A stretch of DNA of 36,332 bases from Acidobacteriota bacterium (GTDB lineage Bacteria; Acidobacteriota; Terriglobia; Acidiferrales; UBA7541): contig PLUM01000091.1 in the NCBI GenBank assembly GCA_003165465.1, positions 1 through 36,332 of the forward strand, given 5' to 3'. Below the pieces are notes generated by a model that searched no databases, was not told the origin of the DNA, and worked only from the letters and a program-made list of their open reading frames with translations. Made by a program: the position numbers and the translations under genes. Within the stretch, counting starts at the first letter, position 1, and every line of letters starts with the position of its first letter. Positions 7,648-16,900 of this stretch are shown here, piece by piece.

Positions 7648-9984
7648 ATGGATGAAATAAACAATTTAGCTCATCGAGATAACTCCAGCGCGAATCCCGC
7701 CGAATCGCTCCAGCGGCGGTCCCCATTCCTTGCGCTGGATGTGATGGCGCGGGAACCGCACCTTCGCGATTACCTGATTGTTTTGCGGAAGAATCAATGG
7801 CTGATCGCATTTTTTCTCCTGGCCGTGGTATCGATCGTGACGATTGCCACCTTCCGCATGCAGCCTGTCTACGAGGCGACGGCAAGGGTTGAGGTCGATC
7901 GCGACACCGCAAACGCGTTTCGCTTCAGCGATTCGGAGCAGGACGCGGAATTCATGGATATGGAAGACTACATCATCACGCAATCCAAGATTCTGCAAAG
8001 CGAAACTTTGGCGATGCAAACGGTTAAGTCCATGAGCCTCGATCATCTGCCCGAATTTGGGGGCCGCTCCGTAAAGCCGGAAAAAGCCGCGCTGCCGGGG
8101 AGCGAGGCCAGTCTCGTGCGCCCCCCATCCTTGAACGCTTTTCTCGGCAGACTGGGTGTGAAGCGGGTGCCGAGCACGCGGTTGCTCGACGTGACGTTTG
8201 AGTCGACCGATCCCGTTCTTGCGGCCCGTGTGGTGAACTCGCATTTGAATAATTTTATCGAGCAGAATTTCAGAAGCCGCTTTGACGCGGCCACGCAGGC
8301 TTCGAACTGGATGGCGGGGCAATTGAACGAGATGAAGATCAATGTCGAGAACGCCGAGGACGCCCGCCTTGAATATGAACGCCAGAACCAGATCTGGACG
8401 ATTGATGAAAAAAGCGATATCAGTTCGCAGAAACTGGCGGAACTGGAAAAACAACTGACGGATGCGCAGGCCGACCGTATCAACAAGGAAGCCGTTTATC
8501 AGCTTGCACAATCGGGGAATTACGATGCCATCGCGGCCGTGCGGGACAGTGTGGTCATTCAGGACATTCTGAAGCAGCAAACGACTCTGAGCGCGCAATA
8601 TACCGACGCGGTGAATCAGTATGGCCCCAAGTTTCCTAAGGTTGTGCGAATCCAGGCGCAGCTCGCCGATCTCGACCGGTTAATCGCGCGCGAAAAATTG
8701 AATATCGCCAATCAGGTTGAGGCCGATTATCGCGGTTCCCGCCAGCGCGAACTTCTTTTGAAGGGAGCGCTCGACGAGCAAAAAATCGAAGTCAATAAAA
8801 CCGCCGAGAAGCTCGTCCAATACAGCATTCTGAAACGAGAAGCGGACACCAATAAACAGCTCTACGACGGCATGCTTCAAAAATTGAAGGAAGCGGGCAT
8901 CACGGCGGGTCTGCGGTCCTCCAATATTCGAATTGTGGACCCCGCGCTGATTCCTTTAGCTCCCGCCCGTCCAAACAAGACGCGGAATATTTTATTGAGC
9001 ATTATGGTTGGCCTGATTGGCGGAATAGGTTTGTCACTTCTGCGTGAGTATCTCGATAACACGATCAAGACTCCAGACGACATCGAAATGCTGGTGCGTC
9101 TCCCGTCGCTTGCCGTTGTTCCCGCTCTTTCCAATTCAAATGAAAAGCGTCGCAGCGGGTTTGGGCGGTTCCTGAAGGCTCCCGTCGTGGCCACGAACGA
9201 ACGCCGCGCGGAAATGATTTCGCACAACATGCCGCAATCGCAAATGTCGGAGGCGTTTCGTGCGCTGCGTACGTCCTTGCTTCTGTCGCAGGCGGACCAT
9301 CCTCCCCAGGTCATCTTGATGACCAGCGCGTTGCCCCGCGAGGGAAAAACAACTGCCGCCGTCAACCTGGCGGTGACTCTCGCGCAGCTTGGAGACAAGA
9401 CCCTGCTGGTGGACGCCGATATGCGCAAACCAGGAATCAATCGCGCCTTGAGTTTGGTGGATGGCAAACACGCTGGATTGAGTTCTTATCTCGCGGGCGT
9501 TTCCTCGCTGGATTTGATCACCGTGCCGCATCCGGCGATTACCGATCTTTCAGTGATCCCCACCGGGCCGATTCCGCCCAACCCGGCGGATTTGCTTTCC
9601 TCGCGCCGGTTGACGGAACTGATTGCCGAACTGCGTACGCGATATAAGTTTGTGGTGATCGATTCACCGCCCATCATGGCCGCAACGGACGCCGTGATTC
9701 TATCCGTCGTGGTGGATGGAGTGCTGATGGTGGTACGCAGCGGGGAGACGCCGAAAGAAGCCTTCATCCGCACGCGAGACCTGCTGGCCGGTGTCAATTC
9801 CCGCATGTTGGGCGTTGTGCTAAACGCCGTGGATTCCAACTCGCCCGATTATTACTACTCGTATCGGTACTACCCCTATTCTTATGACGGTTATGGCCGT
9901 GAAGAAGACAGCAGAAAATCACGAAAAGCCCGCCGTGCCGCGGAAGCAGAAGCGGAAGCGGAATCGAAATTGATCCAGGACTAG
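7648..9984 (+). CDS. Wzc-type co-polymerase with BY-kinase domain
   Basis: The 778-residue protein has an N-terminal Wzz chain-length domain with a membrane segment near residues 50-70 (WLIAFFLLAVVSIVTI) and a long coiled periplasmic region. A GNVR-like second membrane segment lies near 450. A cytoplasmic tyrosine kinase domain carries Walker A EGKTT (565-569), Walker A' LLVDADMRKP (586-595) and Walker B FVVIDSPP (668-675). Nine Tyr residues between 735 and 749 form the autophosphorylation cluster, followed by an Arg/Lys then Ala/Glu-rich tail. Such kinases cycle between oligomeric states to control chain length and export with the OPX partner encoded just upstream. No partner phosphatase is seen. 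Confidence 0.93.
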   Translation: MDEINNLAHRDNSSANPAESLQRRSPFLALDVMAREPHLRDYLIVLRKNQWLIAFFLLAVVSIVTIATFRMQPVYEATARVEVDRDTANAFRFSDSEQDAEFMDMEDYIITQSKILQSETLAMQTVKSMSLDHLPEFGGRSVKPEKAALPGSEASLVRPPSLNAFLGRLGVKRVPSTRLLDVTFESTDPVLAARVVNSHLNNFIEQNFRSRFDAATQASNWMAGQLNEMKINVENAEDARLEYERQNQIWTIDEKSDISSQKLAELEKQLTDAQADRINKEAVYQLAQSGNYDAIAAVRDSVVIQDILKQQTTLSAQYTDAVNQYGPKFPKVVRIQAQLADLDRLIAREKLNIANQVEADYRGSRQRELLLKGALDEQKIEVNKTAEKLVQYSILKREADTNKQLYDGMLQKLKEAGITAGLRSSNIRIVDPALIPLAPARPNKTRNILLSIMVGLIGGIGLSLLREYLDNTIKTPDDIEMLVRLPSLAVVPALSNSNEKRRSGFGRFLKAPVVATNERRAEMISHNMPQSQMSEAFRALRTSLLLSQADHPPQVILMTSALPREGKTTAAVNLAVTLAQLGDKTLLVDADMRKPGINRALSLVDGKHAGLSSYLAGVSSLDLITVPHPAITDLSVIPTGPIPPNPADLLSSRRLTELIAELRTRYKFVVIDSPPIMAATDAVILSVVVDGVLMVVRSGETPKEAFIRTRDLLAGVNSRMLGVVLNAVDSNSPDYYYSYRYYPYSYDGYGREEDSRKSRKARRAAEAEAEAESKLIQD

Positions 9985-10001
9985 CGGTCAGGAGAACAGA
10001 C

Positions 10002-11009
10002 TTGGTTTATCTCATCACCGGCGGCGCGGGGTTTATCGGATCTCACCTTGCGGAGCGCCTGCTGGAACGCGGCGACCAGGTTCTGCTGATGGACAATCTT
10101 TCCACCGGCAGCATGGAGAATGTCCGGCATCTTAAGAAGTACGGCGGGATGCATTATTTCCTCGAGCCATTGGAAAATCGCCAGATTCTGGCGGAGCTTG
10201 TCGATGAGGCCGACGTTATTTTTCATTTGGCGGCCGCAGTGGGCGTCAAGCTGATCGTCGAAAGCCCTGTGCGCACGATTGAAACGAATGTGAACGGCAC
10301 GCAACTCGTGCTGGAAGCGGCTTGCAGAAAGCGGAAGCTGGTTTTCGTCGCTTCCACTTCCGAAGTGTACGGAAAAAATACCAACATACCATTTCATGAA
10401 GACGCCGATCTGGTGCTTGGCCCGACAACCAAGAGCCGCTGGAGCTACGCCGCGTCGAAGGCGCTGGATGAATTCCTCGCGCTTTCGTATTGGAAAGAGA
10501 AGCGACTGCCCGTGGTCATTGCGCGGCTCTTCAACACCGTAGGCCCCAGGCAGACTGGGCGGTACGGCATGGTGTTGCCTAATTTTGTGCGGCAGGCTCT
10601 CGATGGATCGCCGATCACCGTTTATGGCACGGGGCAGCAGTCGCGTTGCTTTTGCGATGTGCGGGATGCCGTTGAATCCCTGCTGCGGCTGGCCGCGACG
10701 GACAAGGCGATCGGAGAAGTGGTGAATGTAGGCAACGACCATGAGGTTACGATTGAAGGTCTGGCGCGCCTGGTGAAAGAGCGAACGGGAAGCTCCTCGC
10801 CGGTTGAGTACATTCCCTATGACCAGGCCTATGAGCCGGGTTTTGAGGATATGCTTCGGCGCGTTCCTTGTGTGGATAAATTGAAGCAGTTGACGGGCTT
10901 TCATCCGGCCACGGAATTGCCCGAAATCATTGATCGGGTAGCAGCGTACCACGGCAGAAAAAGGGAGTTTGTGGGCGTGCCAAGAGAAGCTGCGAGTGCG
11001 AGTGCCTGA
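10002..11009 (+). CDS. NAD-dependent nucleotide-sugar epimerase/dehydratase
   Basis: The 335-residue extended short-chain dehydrogenase has the Rossmann motif TGGAGFIGSH at residues 6-15, an HLAA motif, a STSEVYG segment for the active-site Ser/Thr, and YAASK as the catalytic Tyr-x3-Lys. RLFNTVGPRQTGRYGMVLP and GTGQQSRCFCDVRD are typical of UDP-sugar epimerases and UDP-glucuronate decarboxylase-like enzymes. The exact substrate is not readable. The start is TTG, supported by AGGAG (9990-9994) 7 bases upstream. It lies 17 bases after the kinase gene and probably supplies an activated sugar for the locus. Confidence 0.88.
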   Translation: MVYLITGGAGFIGSHLAERLLERGDQVLLMDNLSTGSMENVRHLKKYGGMHYFLEPLENRQILAELVDEADVIFHLAAAVGVKLIVESPVRTIETNVNGTQLVLEAACRKRKLVFVASTSEVYGKNTNIPFHEDADLVLGPTTKSRWSYAASKALDEFLALSYWKEKRLPVVIARLFNTVGPRQTGRYGMVLPNFVRQALDGSPITVYGTGQQSRCFCDVRDAVESLLRLAATDKAIGEVVNVGNDHEVTIEGLARLVKERTGSSSPVEYIPYDQAYEPGFEDMLRRVPCVDKLKQLTGFHPATELPEIIDRVAAYHGRKREFVGVPREAASASA

Positions 11010-11060
11010 AATGTTGTATCCCTGCCGGCAGAGTCGCGGGCAGGTCACACCGTTACCGGA

Positions 11061-12626
11061 ATGGATTTCCCGAGAAACCCATGTGCGAGTGGAAGTATGA
11101 GCGGATCGAGGGCCGATGAGGCGCTTCGAGGCGATCGAATCGCCGTCGACGGTCCCGTTTCGCGTGTCGCAGCGCCGGGTTCCTCGATTCTCACGTCGCA
11201 TGTGAGACTGCTTTTTTTCTTGTTTCTTTTAACACTTCCCTTGGTGAATCCCTGGGTGCGCGGTGACGGAGTCGGTTACTACGCGTATGTTCGTTCCGCT
11301 ATGATCGATCACGATTTGCGTTTTGAAAACGATTATCTTGCCGGGAACCGGTCGTTTGTCATTTCGCGCGTCGATGCGCAAGGGCGCCTTCTTCCCAGCG
11401 AATACACGAAGACGGGGTACGTCGAAAATCACTTCGCGGTCGGCCCCTCGATTTTATGGGCGCCTGTAATGCTCGTGGTTCATGGAGGCGTTCTTTTGAC
11501 CAATCGGCTGGGTGCGCATGTGGCCGCTGACGGATATTCGCGCCCCTATTTATTCGCGATGGCGATTACCACGGCTTGCTACGGTTTCTTGTCATTGCTT
11601 TTGGCTTTCCAGGTCGCCCGAAAATATTTCGATGCCCAATGGGCGTTCCTCGCGACTGTTGCGATCTGGATGGCGAGTTCCTTGCCGATTTACATGTATT
11701 TCAATCCTTCTTGGTCCCATGCCCTGTCGGCATTTACCGTTGCGCTGTTTCTTTGGTATTGGGAACGAACAAAATTGCGGAGAACGGCCGGGCAGTGGGC
11801 CATTTTGGGTTTGATCGCCGGCTTGATGGGAAATGTTTACTATCCGAATGTCATTCTATTGATCTTTCCCGGGTTCGAAATTATTTATCTTTTGCGCGCG
11901 AAACAGCCAGATCCCGCGAAGCTCATCGTCCGAATTCAACAATTGGCAATCGGCTCTGGCGTTTTTGCCTTGGTGTTTATCGCTTCGTTCTTTCCCACGT
12001 TTATTGTGCGGCGGATCATCTACGGAAATCCCTTTGAAACCGGTTATCCGTCGGTTGGGACGTGGAATTGGACTTCTCCCGTATTTCTCAAGGTCTTGTT
12101 TTCCGCCAATCATGGAATGTTTAGTTGGACCCCGGTTCTGATTCTTGCGGTTGTGGGGCTTCCTTTTTTGATTAAGAGCGACGCCCTGTTGGGAGCGGCA
12201 TCTCTCATTGCCTTTCTGGCCTTTTACTACTTCATTGCCAGCTATCCGGGTTGGGACGGCTATTCCAGCTTCGGAAATCGTTTTTTTGTTTCTCTGACGC
12301 CCATTTTCATTCTGGGGCTTACGGCCCTGCTCAGTTCGTTTTCGAGTTGGCTGGGCAAAACGACCCGCTCGATTGCCGTAGCGGTTCCGGTCCTGGGTTT
12401 GCTCATCGTCTGGAACATTGCTTTTATTTTTCAATGGGGCACTCACATGGTTCCGGCGCGCGGAGAAATTTCCTGGGGTACGATGGTTCACAATCAATTC
12501 GTCGAAGTTCCCCGGCGAATCACGCATAGTCTGGAAACGTATTTCATGCACCGTGGCGAAATGATGCAGCATATCGAGCAGGAAGACATCGAGCAGCAGA
12601 AACTGGAAAAGACCTCGGGAGAGTGA
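11061..12626 (+). CDS. Multi-pass membrane protein, GT-C glycosyltransferase-like
   Basis: The 521-residue protein has about 10-12 membrane helices after a ~45-residue polar N terminus. The first helix (LLFFLFLLTLPLVNPWV) is followed by an acidic loop, RGDGVGYYAYVRS (67-79), then a first periplasmic region. This layout fits GT-C enzymes of the GT39/ArnT or PMT type that use polyprenyl-phosphate sugars, with the Asp as the possible catalytic residue. The family match is by architecture only. The last ~40 residues are charged and Glu/Gln-rich. ATGs at 11061 and 11097 are both possible starts. The stop overlaps the next gene's GTG (GTGA), suggesting coupling to the ABC transporter. Confidence 0.6.
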   Translation: MDFPRNPCASGSMSGSRADEALRGDRIAVDGPVSRVAAPGSSILTSHVRLLFFLFLLTLPLVNPWVRGDGVGYYAYVRSAMIDHDLRFENDYLAGNRSFVISRVDAQGRLLPSEYTKTGYVENHFAVGPSILWAPVMLVVHGGVLLTNRLGAHVAADGYSRPYLFAMAITTACYGFLSLLLAFQVARKYFDAQWAFLATVAIWMASSLPIYMYFNPSWSHALSAFTVALFLWYWERTKLRRTAGQWAILGLIAGLMGNVYYPNVILLIFPGFEIIYLLRAKQPDPAKLIVRIQQLAIGSGVFALVFIASFFPTFIVRRIIYGNPFETGYPSVGTWNWTSPVFLKVLFSANHGMFSWTPVLILAVVGLPFLIKSDALLGAASLIAFLAFYYFIASYPGWDGYSSFGNRFFVSLTPIFILGLTALLSSFSSWLGKTTRSIAVAVPVLGLLIVWNIAFIFQWGTHMVPARGEISWGTMVHNQFVEVPRRITHSLETYFMHRGEMMQHIEQEDIEQQKLEKTSGE

Positions 12627-13501
12627 CGAATTCCATGGGAGCGAGCCAAACGGCTGCGGCAGTTGTCGCGGAACGGATCGAATATCCTGTCGTGCGCATT
12701 GAAGCGCGCCGCAGATGGCTGGCGCTGGATCTCCGCGAATTGTGGGCTTACCGCGAGCTGCTCTATTTCTTCGTCTGGCGAGATATCAAGGTCCGGTACA
12801 AGCAAACGGTAATCGGCGCGGCCTGGGCGGTTCTCCAGCCCCTGATGACGATGCTGGTCTTCAGCCTGTTCTTCGGCAAACTCGCCAAGATTCCATCTCA
12901 AGGATTGCCGTATCCCATTTTTTACTACTGCGCACTTTTGCCGTGGATGTATTTTTCCACGGCCATGCAGGCGGCCACGAATGTCGTTGTGGAGCAGCAG
13001 CGCGTGATCACGAAAGTGTACTTTCCGCGCGTCATACTGCCGATTTCTTCCGTCATGTCGGGACTTGTGGATTTTGCGATTTCCTTTGGCGTATTTGTCT
13101 GCATGATGTTCTATTACCGTATCGTTCCCACGAAGGCCGTGCTGTGGCTGCCCGCTTTTATATTGTTGGCGGTGTTGACAGCCCTCGGTGTGGGCTTGTG
13201 GCTGTCCGCCTTGAATGCGCTGTACCGGGATGTCCGGTACGTCCTGCCGTTTCTCATACAGTTCTGGATGTTCGCATCCCCGGTTGCATATCCGAGTTCG
13301 CTGGTGCCGGGAAAATGGCGCTGGCTCTACGGGCTAAACCCCATGACGGGCGTCATCGAGGGATTCCGCTGGGCGCTCACGGGTCATGGTCAGCCTCCGG
13401 GCGCGTTGCTGGCTGCTTCGTCGGCGGCCGTGGGGCTTTTGGTCCTTGGCGGACTCGTCTACTATCATGCCGTCGAGGGCAAGATCGCGGACGTGGTGTG
13501 A
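12623..13501 (+). CDS. wzm: ABC-2 type polysaccharide export permease (Wzm-like)
   Basis: The 292-residue protein has the family's typical size and about six membrane helices. Its opening RELLYFFVWRDIKVRYKQT and AAWAVLQPLMTMLVFSLFFG match the ABC-2 polysaccharide permease signature. YRDVRYVLPFLIQFWMFASPVAY and GLNPMTGVIEGFRWAL are typical C-terminal segments. It pairs with the ATPase that follows 4 bases later. The complex exports or flips lipid-linked O-antigen or capsule chains across the inner membrane. The GTG at 12623 overlaps the previous stop; an ATG at 12635 is an alternative start. Confidence 0.93.
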   Translation: MTNSMGASQTAAAVVAERIEYPVVRIEARRRWLALDLRELWAYRELLYFFVWRDIKVRYKQTVIGAAWAVLQPLMTMLVFSLFFGKLAKIPSQGLPYPIFYYCALLPWMYFSTAMQAATNVVVEQQRVITKVYFPRVILPISSVMSGLVDFAISFGVFVCMMFYYRIVPTKAVLWLPAFILLAVLTALGVGLWLSALNALYRDVRYVLPFLIQFWMFASPVAYPSSLVPGKWRWLYGLNPMTGVIEGFRWALTGHGQPPGALLAASSAAVGLLVLGGLVYYHAVEGKIADVV

Positions 13502-13505
13502 TCTC

Positions 13506-14708
13506 ATGAGCGATCTGGCAATCCATGTCGAGTCGTTGTGCAAGCGCTACCGCGTCGGTGAGCTCGAGCGATACTTCGCTTTGCGTGATGTGATCACCAG
13601 GCTGGCGATGTCGCCGTTCCGGCGCTCGGCGCGCAACGTGTCCAATGTTCTGTGGGCGCTTCGAGACGTCAGCTTTGACGTCAAACACGGGGAAGTCATT
13701 GGACTCATTGGGCGTAACGGCGCAGGAAAAACGACGCTTCTGAAAATTCTCTCCCGTATTACACAACCGACCTCGGGTTTCGCTGAACTTCATGGCCGCG
13801 TTGGCAGTCTTCTTGAGGTGGGCACGGGTTTTCATCCTGAATTGACCGGGCGAGAAAATGTTTATCTGAGCGGCACAATTTTGGGGATGCGCAAACGGGA
13901 AATCGATAGAAAATTTGACGAAATTGTGAATTTCGCGGAAATTGAAAAATTCCTCGATACTCCCCTGAAACATTTCAGCACGGGTATGCAGATGCGGCTT
14001 GCTTTCGCCGTGGCCGCCCATCTCGAGCCCGAAATTCTGTTTGTCGATGAAGTGTTGGCGGTTGGAGATATAGAATTTCAGAAGAAATGTCTGGGGAAGA
14101 TGCAAGACGTTTCCAAGAGCGGCCGAACGATCGTCTTTGTAAGTCATCAGATGAACCAAATTCGCAGGCTCTGCAGCCGGGTTTTGTGGATTGATGGCGG
14201 TCAGGTTCGAGAACAGGGCCCTACCGGGTCGGTGGTGGCCCAGTATGAATCCTCCAGCCTCCAGCCACAGGATGGGCCAAATGGGCAAAGGGGCTGCTTC
14301 GTCAAGTGGTCGATTGATGGGATGGATAACGTGTTGCGAGACGGCATGCGAGAGGTGACATTCCATTTTCAGATGCGTTTCTCTGAAGCAATATCACAAG
14401 GTCACTTTGGCATGACCATCCTGAGCGATATAGGTGTGGTTCTTGCCGGGTGGGGTTTTGACAATCTCGATATCCCGGGCGGCGATCGGGAAATTGTTTT
14501 GCGGATTCCATATCTCCCGATACGCCCTGGAGCTTATTCATTGGTTTGTTCCATCTACAACAAGGGCAACAACCTGACAGGTGGGCAATTAATTGAAATA
14601 TGGTACGCGTTGCCTCCGCTGGTGGTGGACACGCCTCCACTTTCCCATCCTCAGGATCGCTGGGCGGGCATTTTCAATATTCCCGCCGAAATTGAAGCCG
14701 AGTTATGA
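13506..14708 (+). CDS. wzt: ABC transporter ATPase (Wzt-like) with C-terminal extension
   Basis: The 400-residue protein has Walker A GRNGAGKTT (69-77), a short signature FSTGMQMRL, and Walker B ILFVDEVLAVGD (178-189), then a switch His in VSHQM. The nucleotide-binding domain ends near residue 240. The remaining ~150 residues (VTFHFQMRFSE, GVVLAGWGFD, PGAYSLVCSIYN) resemble the beta-sandwich Wzt carbohydrate-binding domain, which recognises the capped O-antigen end in E. coli O8/O9a systems. The start is ATG 4 bases after the permease stop. A longer in-frame start at 13386 is rejected because it runs inside the permease gene. Confidence 0.93.
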   Translation: MSDLAIHVESLCKRYRVGELERYFALRDVITRLAMSPFRRSARNVSNVLWALRDVSFDVKHGEVIGLIGRNGAGKTTLLKILSRITQPTSGFAELHGRVGSLLEVGTGFHPELTGRENVYLSGTILGMRKREIDRKFDEIVNFAEIEKFLDTPLKHFSTGMQMRLAFAVAAHLEPEILFVDEVLAVGDIEFQKKCLGKMQDVSKSGRTIVFVSHQMNQIRRLCSRVLWIDGGQVREQGPTGSVVAQYESSSLQPQDGPNGQRGCFVKWSIDGMDNVLRDGMREVTFHFQMRFSEAISQGHFGMTILSDIGVVLAGWGFDNLDIPGGDREIVLRIPYLPIRPGAYSLVCSIYNKGNNLTGGQLIEIWYALPPLVVDTPPLSHPQDRWAGIFNIPAEIEAEL

Positions 14709-14755
14709 AGCTATGTGCAAGAAAATGTCACCGTGGTTCCGATTAGGATTGAACA

Positions 14756-15781
14756 GTGAATTCAATGGCGCGAAATCCGAACTCACTTCATGACCTCCAA
14801 GGTCGCGCGGATGATGTAAAATCTTCAACAGAGTGCCCCGTTTGCGGTGCAACCATCGCTGTGTGCGCGCCGATCCGCCATGTTGGACGATATCGTCTAT
14901 TTGAGTGTGATGCCTGTAACGTGCAGTTTTGGAACCCCTTCAAACGGCTTGGGGCGGTTTGGTATGAGGACTTTTACACGGGGCACCAGCTATATATCCC
15001 ACCACTTGAACCAGGGCACAAATTCTTTTTAGCGGATTCTCGCGCTCCCAAGAAGGGCAGTTTGCTCGATATTGGCTGTGGTGCCGGGAATTTTATGGCC
15101 GCGGCGCGCGCGGTAGGGTTTGATGTATCCGGGATTGATTGGGATTCAAAAGCTGTCCAAATGGGGAGGGATGTCCTTGGACTTGAGAAAATCTTCCCTC
15201 TCAGTATTGAGGAATTTACAGGGGGAAATCGCAGTCAGAAGTTTGACGTTGTTTCCTTTTTTGAAGTGCTGGAACACCAGGACGACCCCGTCGGATTTCT
15301 ATCGCAGGTGCGGCAACTTGTGAAACCCGGCGGCTATATTGCTTTAAGCGTTCCGAACCGCGACCGTTGGGAAAAGGGTATGGACATTACGGATCTTCCC
15401 CCAAACCATTTGACTCGATGGAACCCTAAAGTATTGACCGCTTTTCTTCATCGGTGTGGATTTGAAACCATATCCGTCCGTGAGGAGCCTATTGGCCTTC
15501 GCCGGACGGCTGCAATGCTGAGCGCGGCAGTGCCAACAGGCCTTGTTAGGGTCCTCCTGGGAGGTTCGCCGCCCAACTCTACCGAGCTTGCGGAGAATCC
15601 TCAGCAAGTGCGAGACGTATGGGAGAGGCAGTCGCGGTTTGGAAGAAACCACATTGTATCTTTTCTTCTCAAATGTAAGAACTGCGCATTTATTTTGCCC
15701 GCGCTTCTGTTTTGGCCCTATTGTCGAGCGAAGCATCGCCCTGGCGTATACCTATATTGTCTTGCGCAATGGAAAGGGTAG
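14756..15781 (+). CDS. Class I SAM methyltransferase with N-terminal zinc ribbon
   Basis: The 341-residue protein starts with a CPVC-x(20-25)-CDAC four-cysteine motif (about residues 25-55), likely a zinc ribbon. A SAM-binding core follows with motif I LLDIGCGAGNF and acidic motif SGIDWDSKAV, then FDVVSFFEVLEHQDDP and VKPGGYIALSVPNRDRW. It is of the Methyltransf_23/12 type common in polysaccharide loci, probably acting on a sugar or glycan end. The GTG start has AGGA 7 bases upstream. The gene looks lower in GC than its neighbours, which hints at separate acquisition. The 47-base gap from the ABC ATPase suits a methyl cap read by the Wzt domain, which is inference. Confidence 0.85.
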   Translation: MNSMARNPNSLHDLQGRADDVKSSTECPVCGATIAVCAPIRHVGRYRLFECDACNVQFWNPFKRLGAVWYEDFYTGHQLYIPPLEPGHKFFLADSRAPKKGSLLDIGCGAGNFMAAARAVGFDVSGIDWDSKAVQMGRDVLGLEKIFPLSIEEFTGGNRSQKFDVVSFFEVLEHQDDPVGFLSQVRQLVKPGGYIALSVPNRDRWEKGMDITDLPPNHLTRWNPKVLTAFLHRCGFETISVREEPIGLRRTAAMLSAAVPTGLVRVLLGGSPPNSTELAENPQQVRDVWERQSRFGRNHIVSFLLKCKNCAFILPALLFWPYCRAKHRPGVYLYCLAQWKG

Positions 15782-15841
15782 TGAAGGATTCGGCCCGTAC
15801 ACTCGGTCCGGGAGCGGCATTCCGGATACGGAGCTAAAGTT

Positions 15842-16900
15842 TTGAAAATCTCGGTCCTCATCGACACCTACAATCACGAGCGCTTCATCGAGCGCGCCAT
15901 CACCAGTGTCCTCGAACAGGACATGCCGATGGACGACGTCGAGATTCTCGTCGTGGACGACGGCTCGACCGACCGCACGCCGGAAATCGTGCGCCGCTTC
16001 GAGCCGCGCGTGCGGTTGATTCGCAAGCCCAACGGCGGCCAGGCATCGGCATTTAATGCAGGCATTCCGGAGTGTCGCGGTGAAATTGTCGCCTTCCTCG
16101 ATGGCGACGATTGGTGGGCGCCGCAAAAGCTCCGCCGCGTGGTTGAAGCGATGGAGCATGACCCGGAAGCCGGGATCGTCGGCAACGGAATTACGCAGGT
16201 TTATGAAAACGGAGAGGAACATTCGGAAGTGCTGCATGAAACGCCCCGCTTTCGCATTGATTCTCTGCAAGGCGCGAGGATTTTTCGGCGGCGCAAAAGC
16301 CAACTTGGCACGAGCCGCATGACGGTGCGAGCTGAAATCCTGCGCAAGATTGGGCCGGTGCCCGAATCAATCGTCATCGAAGCGGACGAATATATTTTCA
16401 CGCTGGCCGGCGCGCTCTCCGTGGTGTTGATTTTGGGTGAGCCATTGACGTTCTATCGTATCCACGCCGGGAATCTATTCCAGCTATCCGGATTCAATAA
16501 GGAATCGATTCTCCGCAAGCGGAAGAGTGTGGAATCGTTGGCGCAAGCGCTCTCCGAAAAACTTCTTCAGCTCGGGCTGGCGAAAGATGCAGTCAGAGCT
16601 GTTGTCGAAACCATACAAGTGGAAGCCGATATCATGCGCCTTCAACTCGAAGGCGGTTTTCCCTGGGAGACGGCGCGCGCCGAATGGAAGTTCTATCGAA
16701 TCGTTCATGAGGACGGGACTCGGTCTCACGGAATATTCAAATTTGTCAGCCTGGCGCTTGCTCTCCTTTGTCCTCCACGCCTGTATTACAATCTACGGAG
16801 GAAGCTGGCGACAAATGCGTTTTATCTGAGAGCAAGAACAGTGATCTTTCCAGTTCCCGATCCTCGGCATGTAACGCGGTCTCGAAGGTATGGCTCATGA
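15842..16900 (+). CDS. Family 2 glycosyltransferase
   Basis: The 352-residue GT-A protein begins MKISVLIDTYNHERFIERAI and carries EILVVDDGSTDRTPE, GGQASAFNAGI and the metal-binding FLDGDDWW (about 88-95), all family 2 hallmarks. It is likely a cytoplasmic enzyme adding one sugar to a lipid-linked repeat unit. Donor and acceptor are unknown. The start is TTG, supported by GGAG about 8 bases upstream and by the family's N-terminal strand falling right there. Its stop overlaps the next gene's ATG (ATGA at 16897-16900). Confidence 0.9.
   Translation: MKISVLIDTYNHERFIERAITSVLEQDMPMDDVEILVVDDGSTDRTPEIVRRFEPRVRLIRKPNGGQASAFNAGIPECRGEIVAFLDGDDWWAPQKLRRVVEAMEHDPEAGIVGNGITQVYENGEEHSEVLHETPRFRIDSLQGARIFRRRKSQLGTSRMTVRAEILRKIGPVPESIVIEADEYIFTLAGALSVVLILGEPLTFYRIHAGNLFQLSGFNKESILRKRKSVESLAQALSEKLLQLGLAKDAVRAVVETIQVEADIMRLQLEGGFPWETARAEWKFYRIVHEDGTRSHGIFKFVSLALALLCPPRLYYNLRRKLATNAFYLRARTVIFPVPDPRHVTRSRRYGS

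Noticed and set aside
9981..11201. 406-codon minus-strand open frame
   Set aside because: It lies opposite the epimerase/dehydratase gene, which has all catalytic motifs; the antisense product is His/Arg-rich with no domain.
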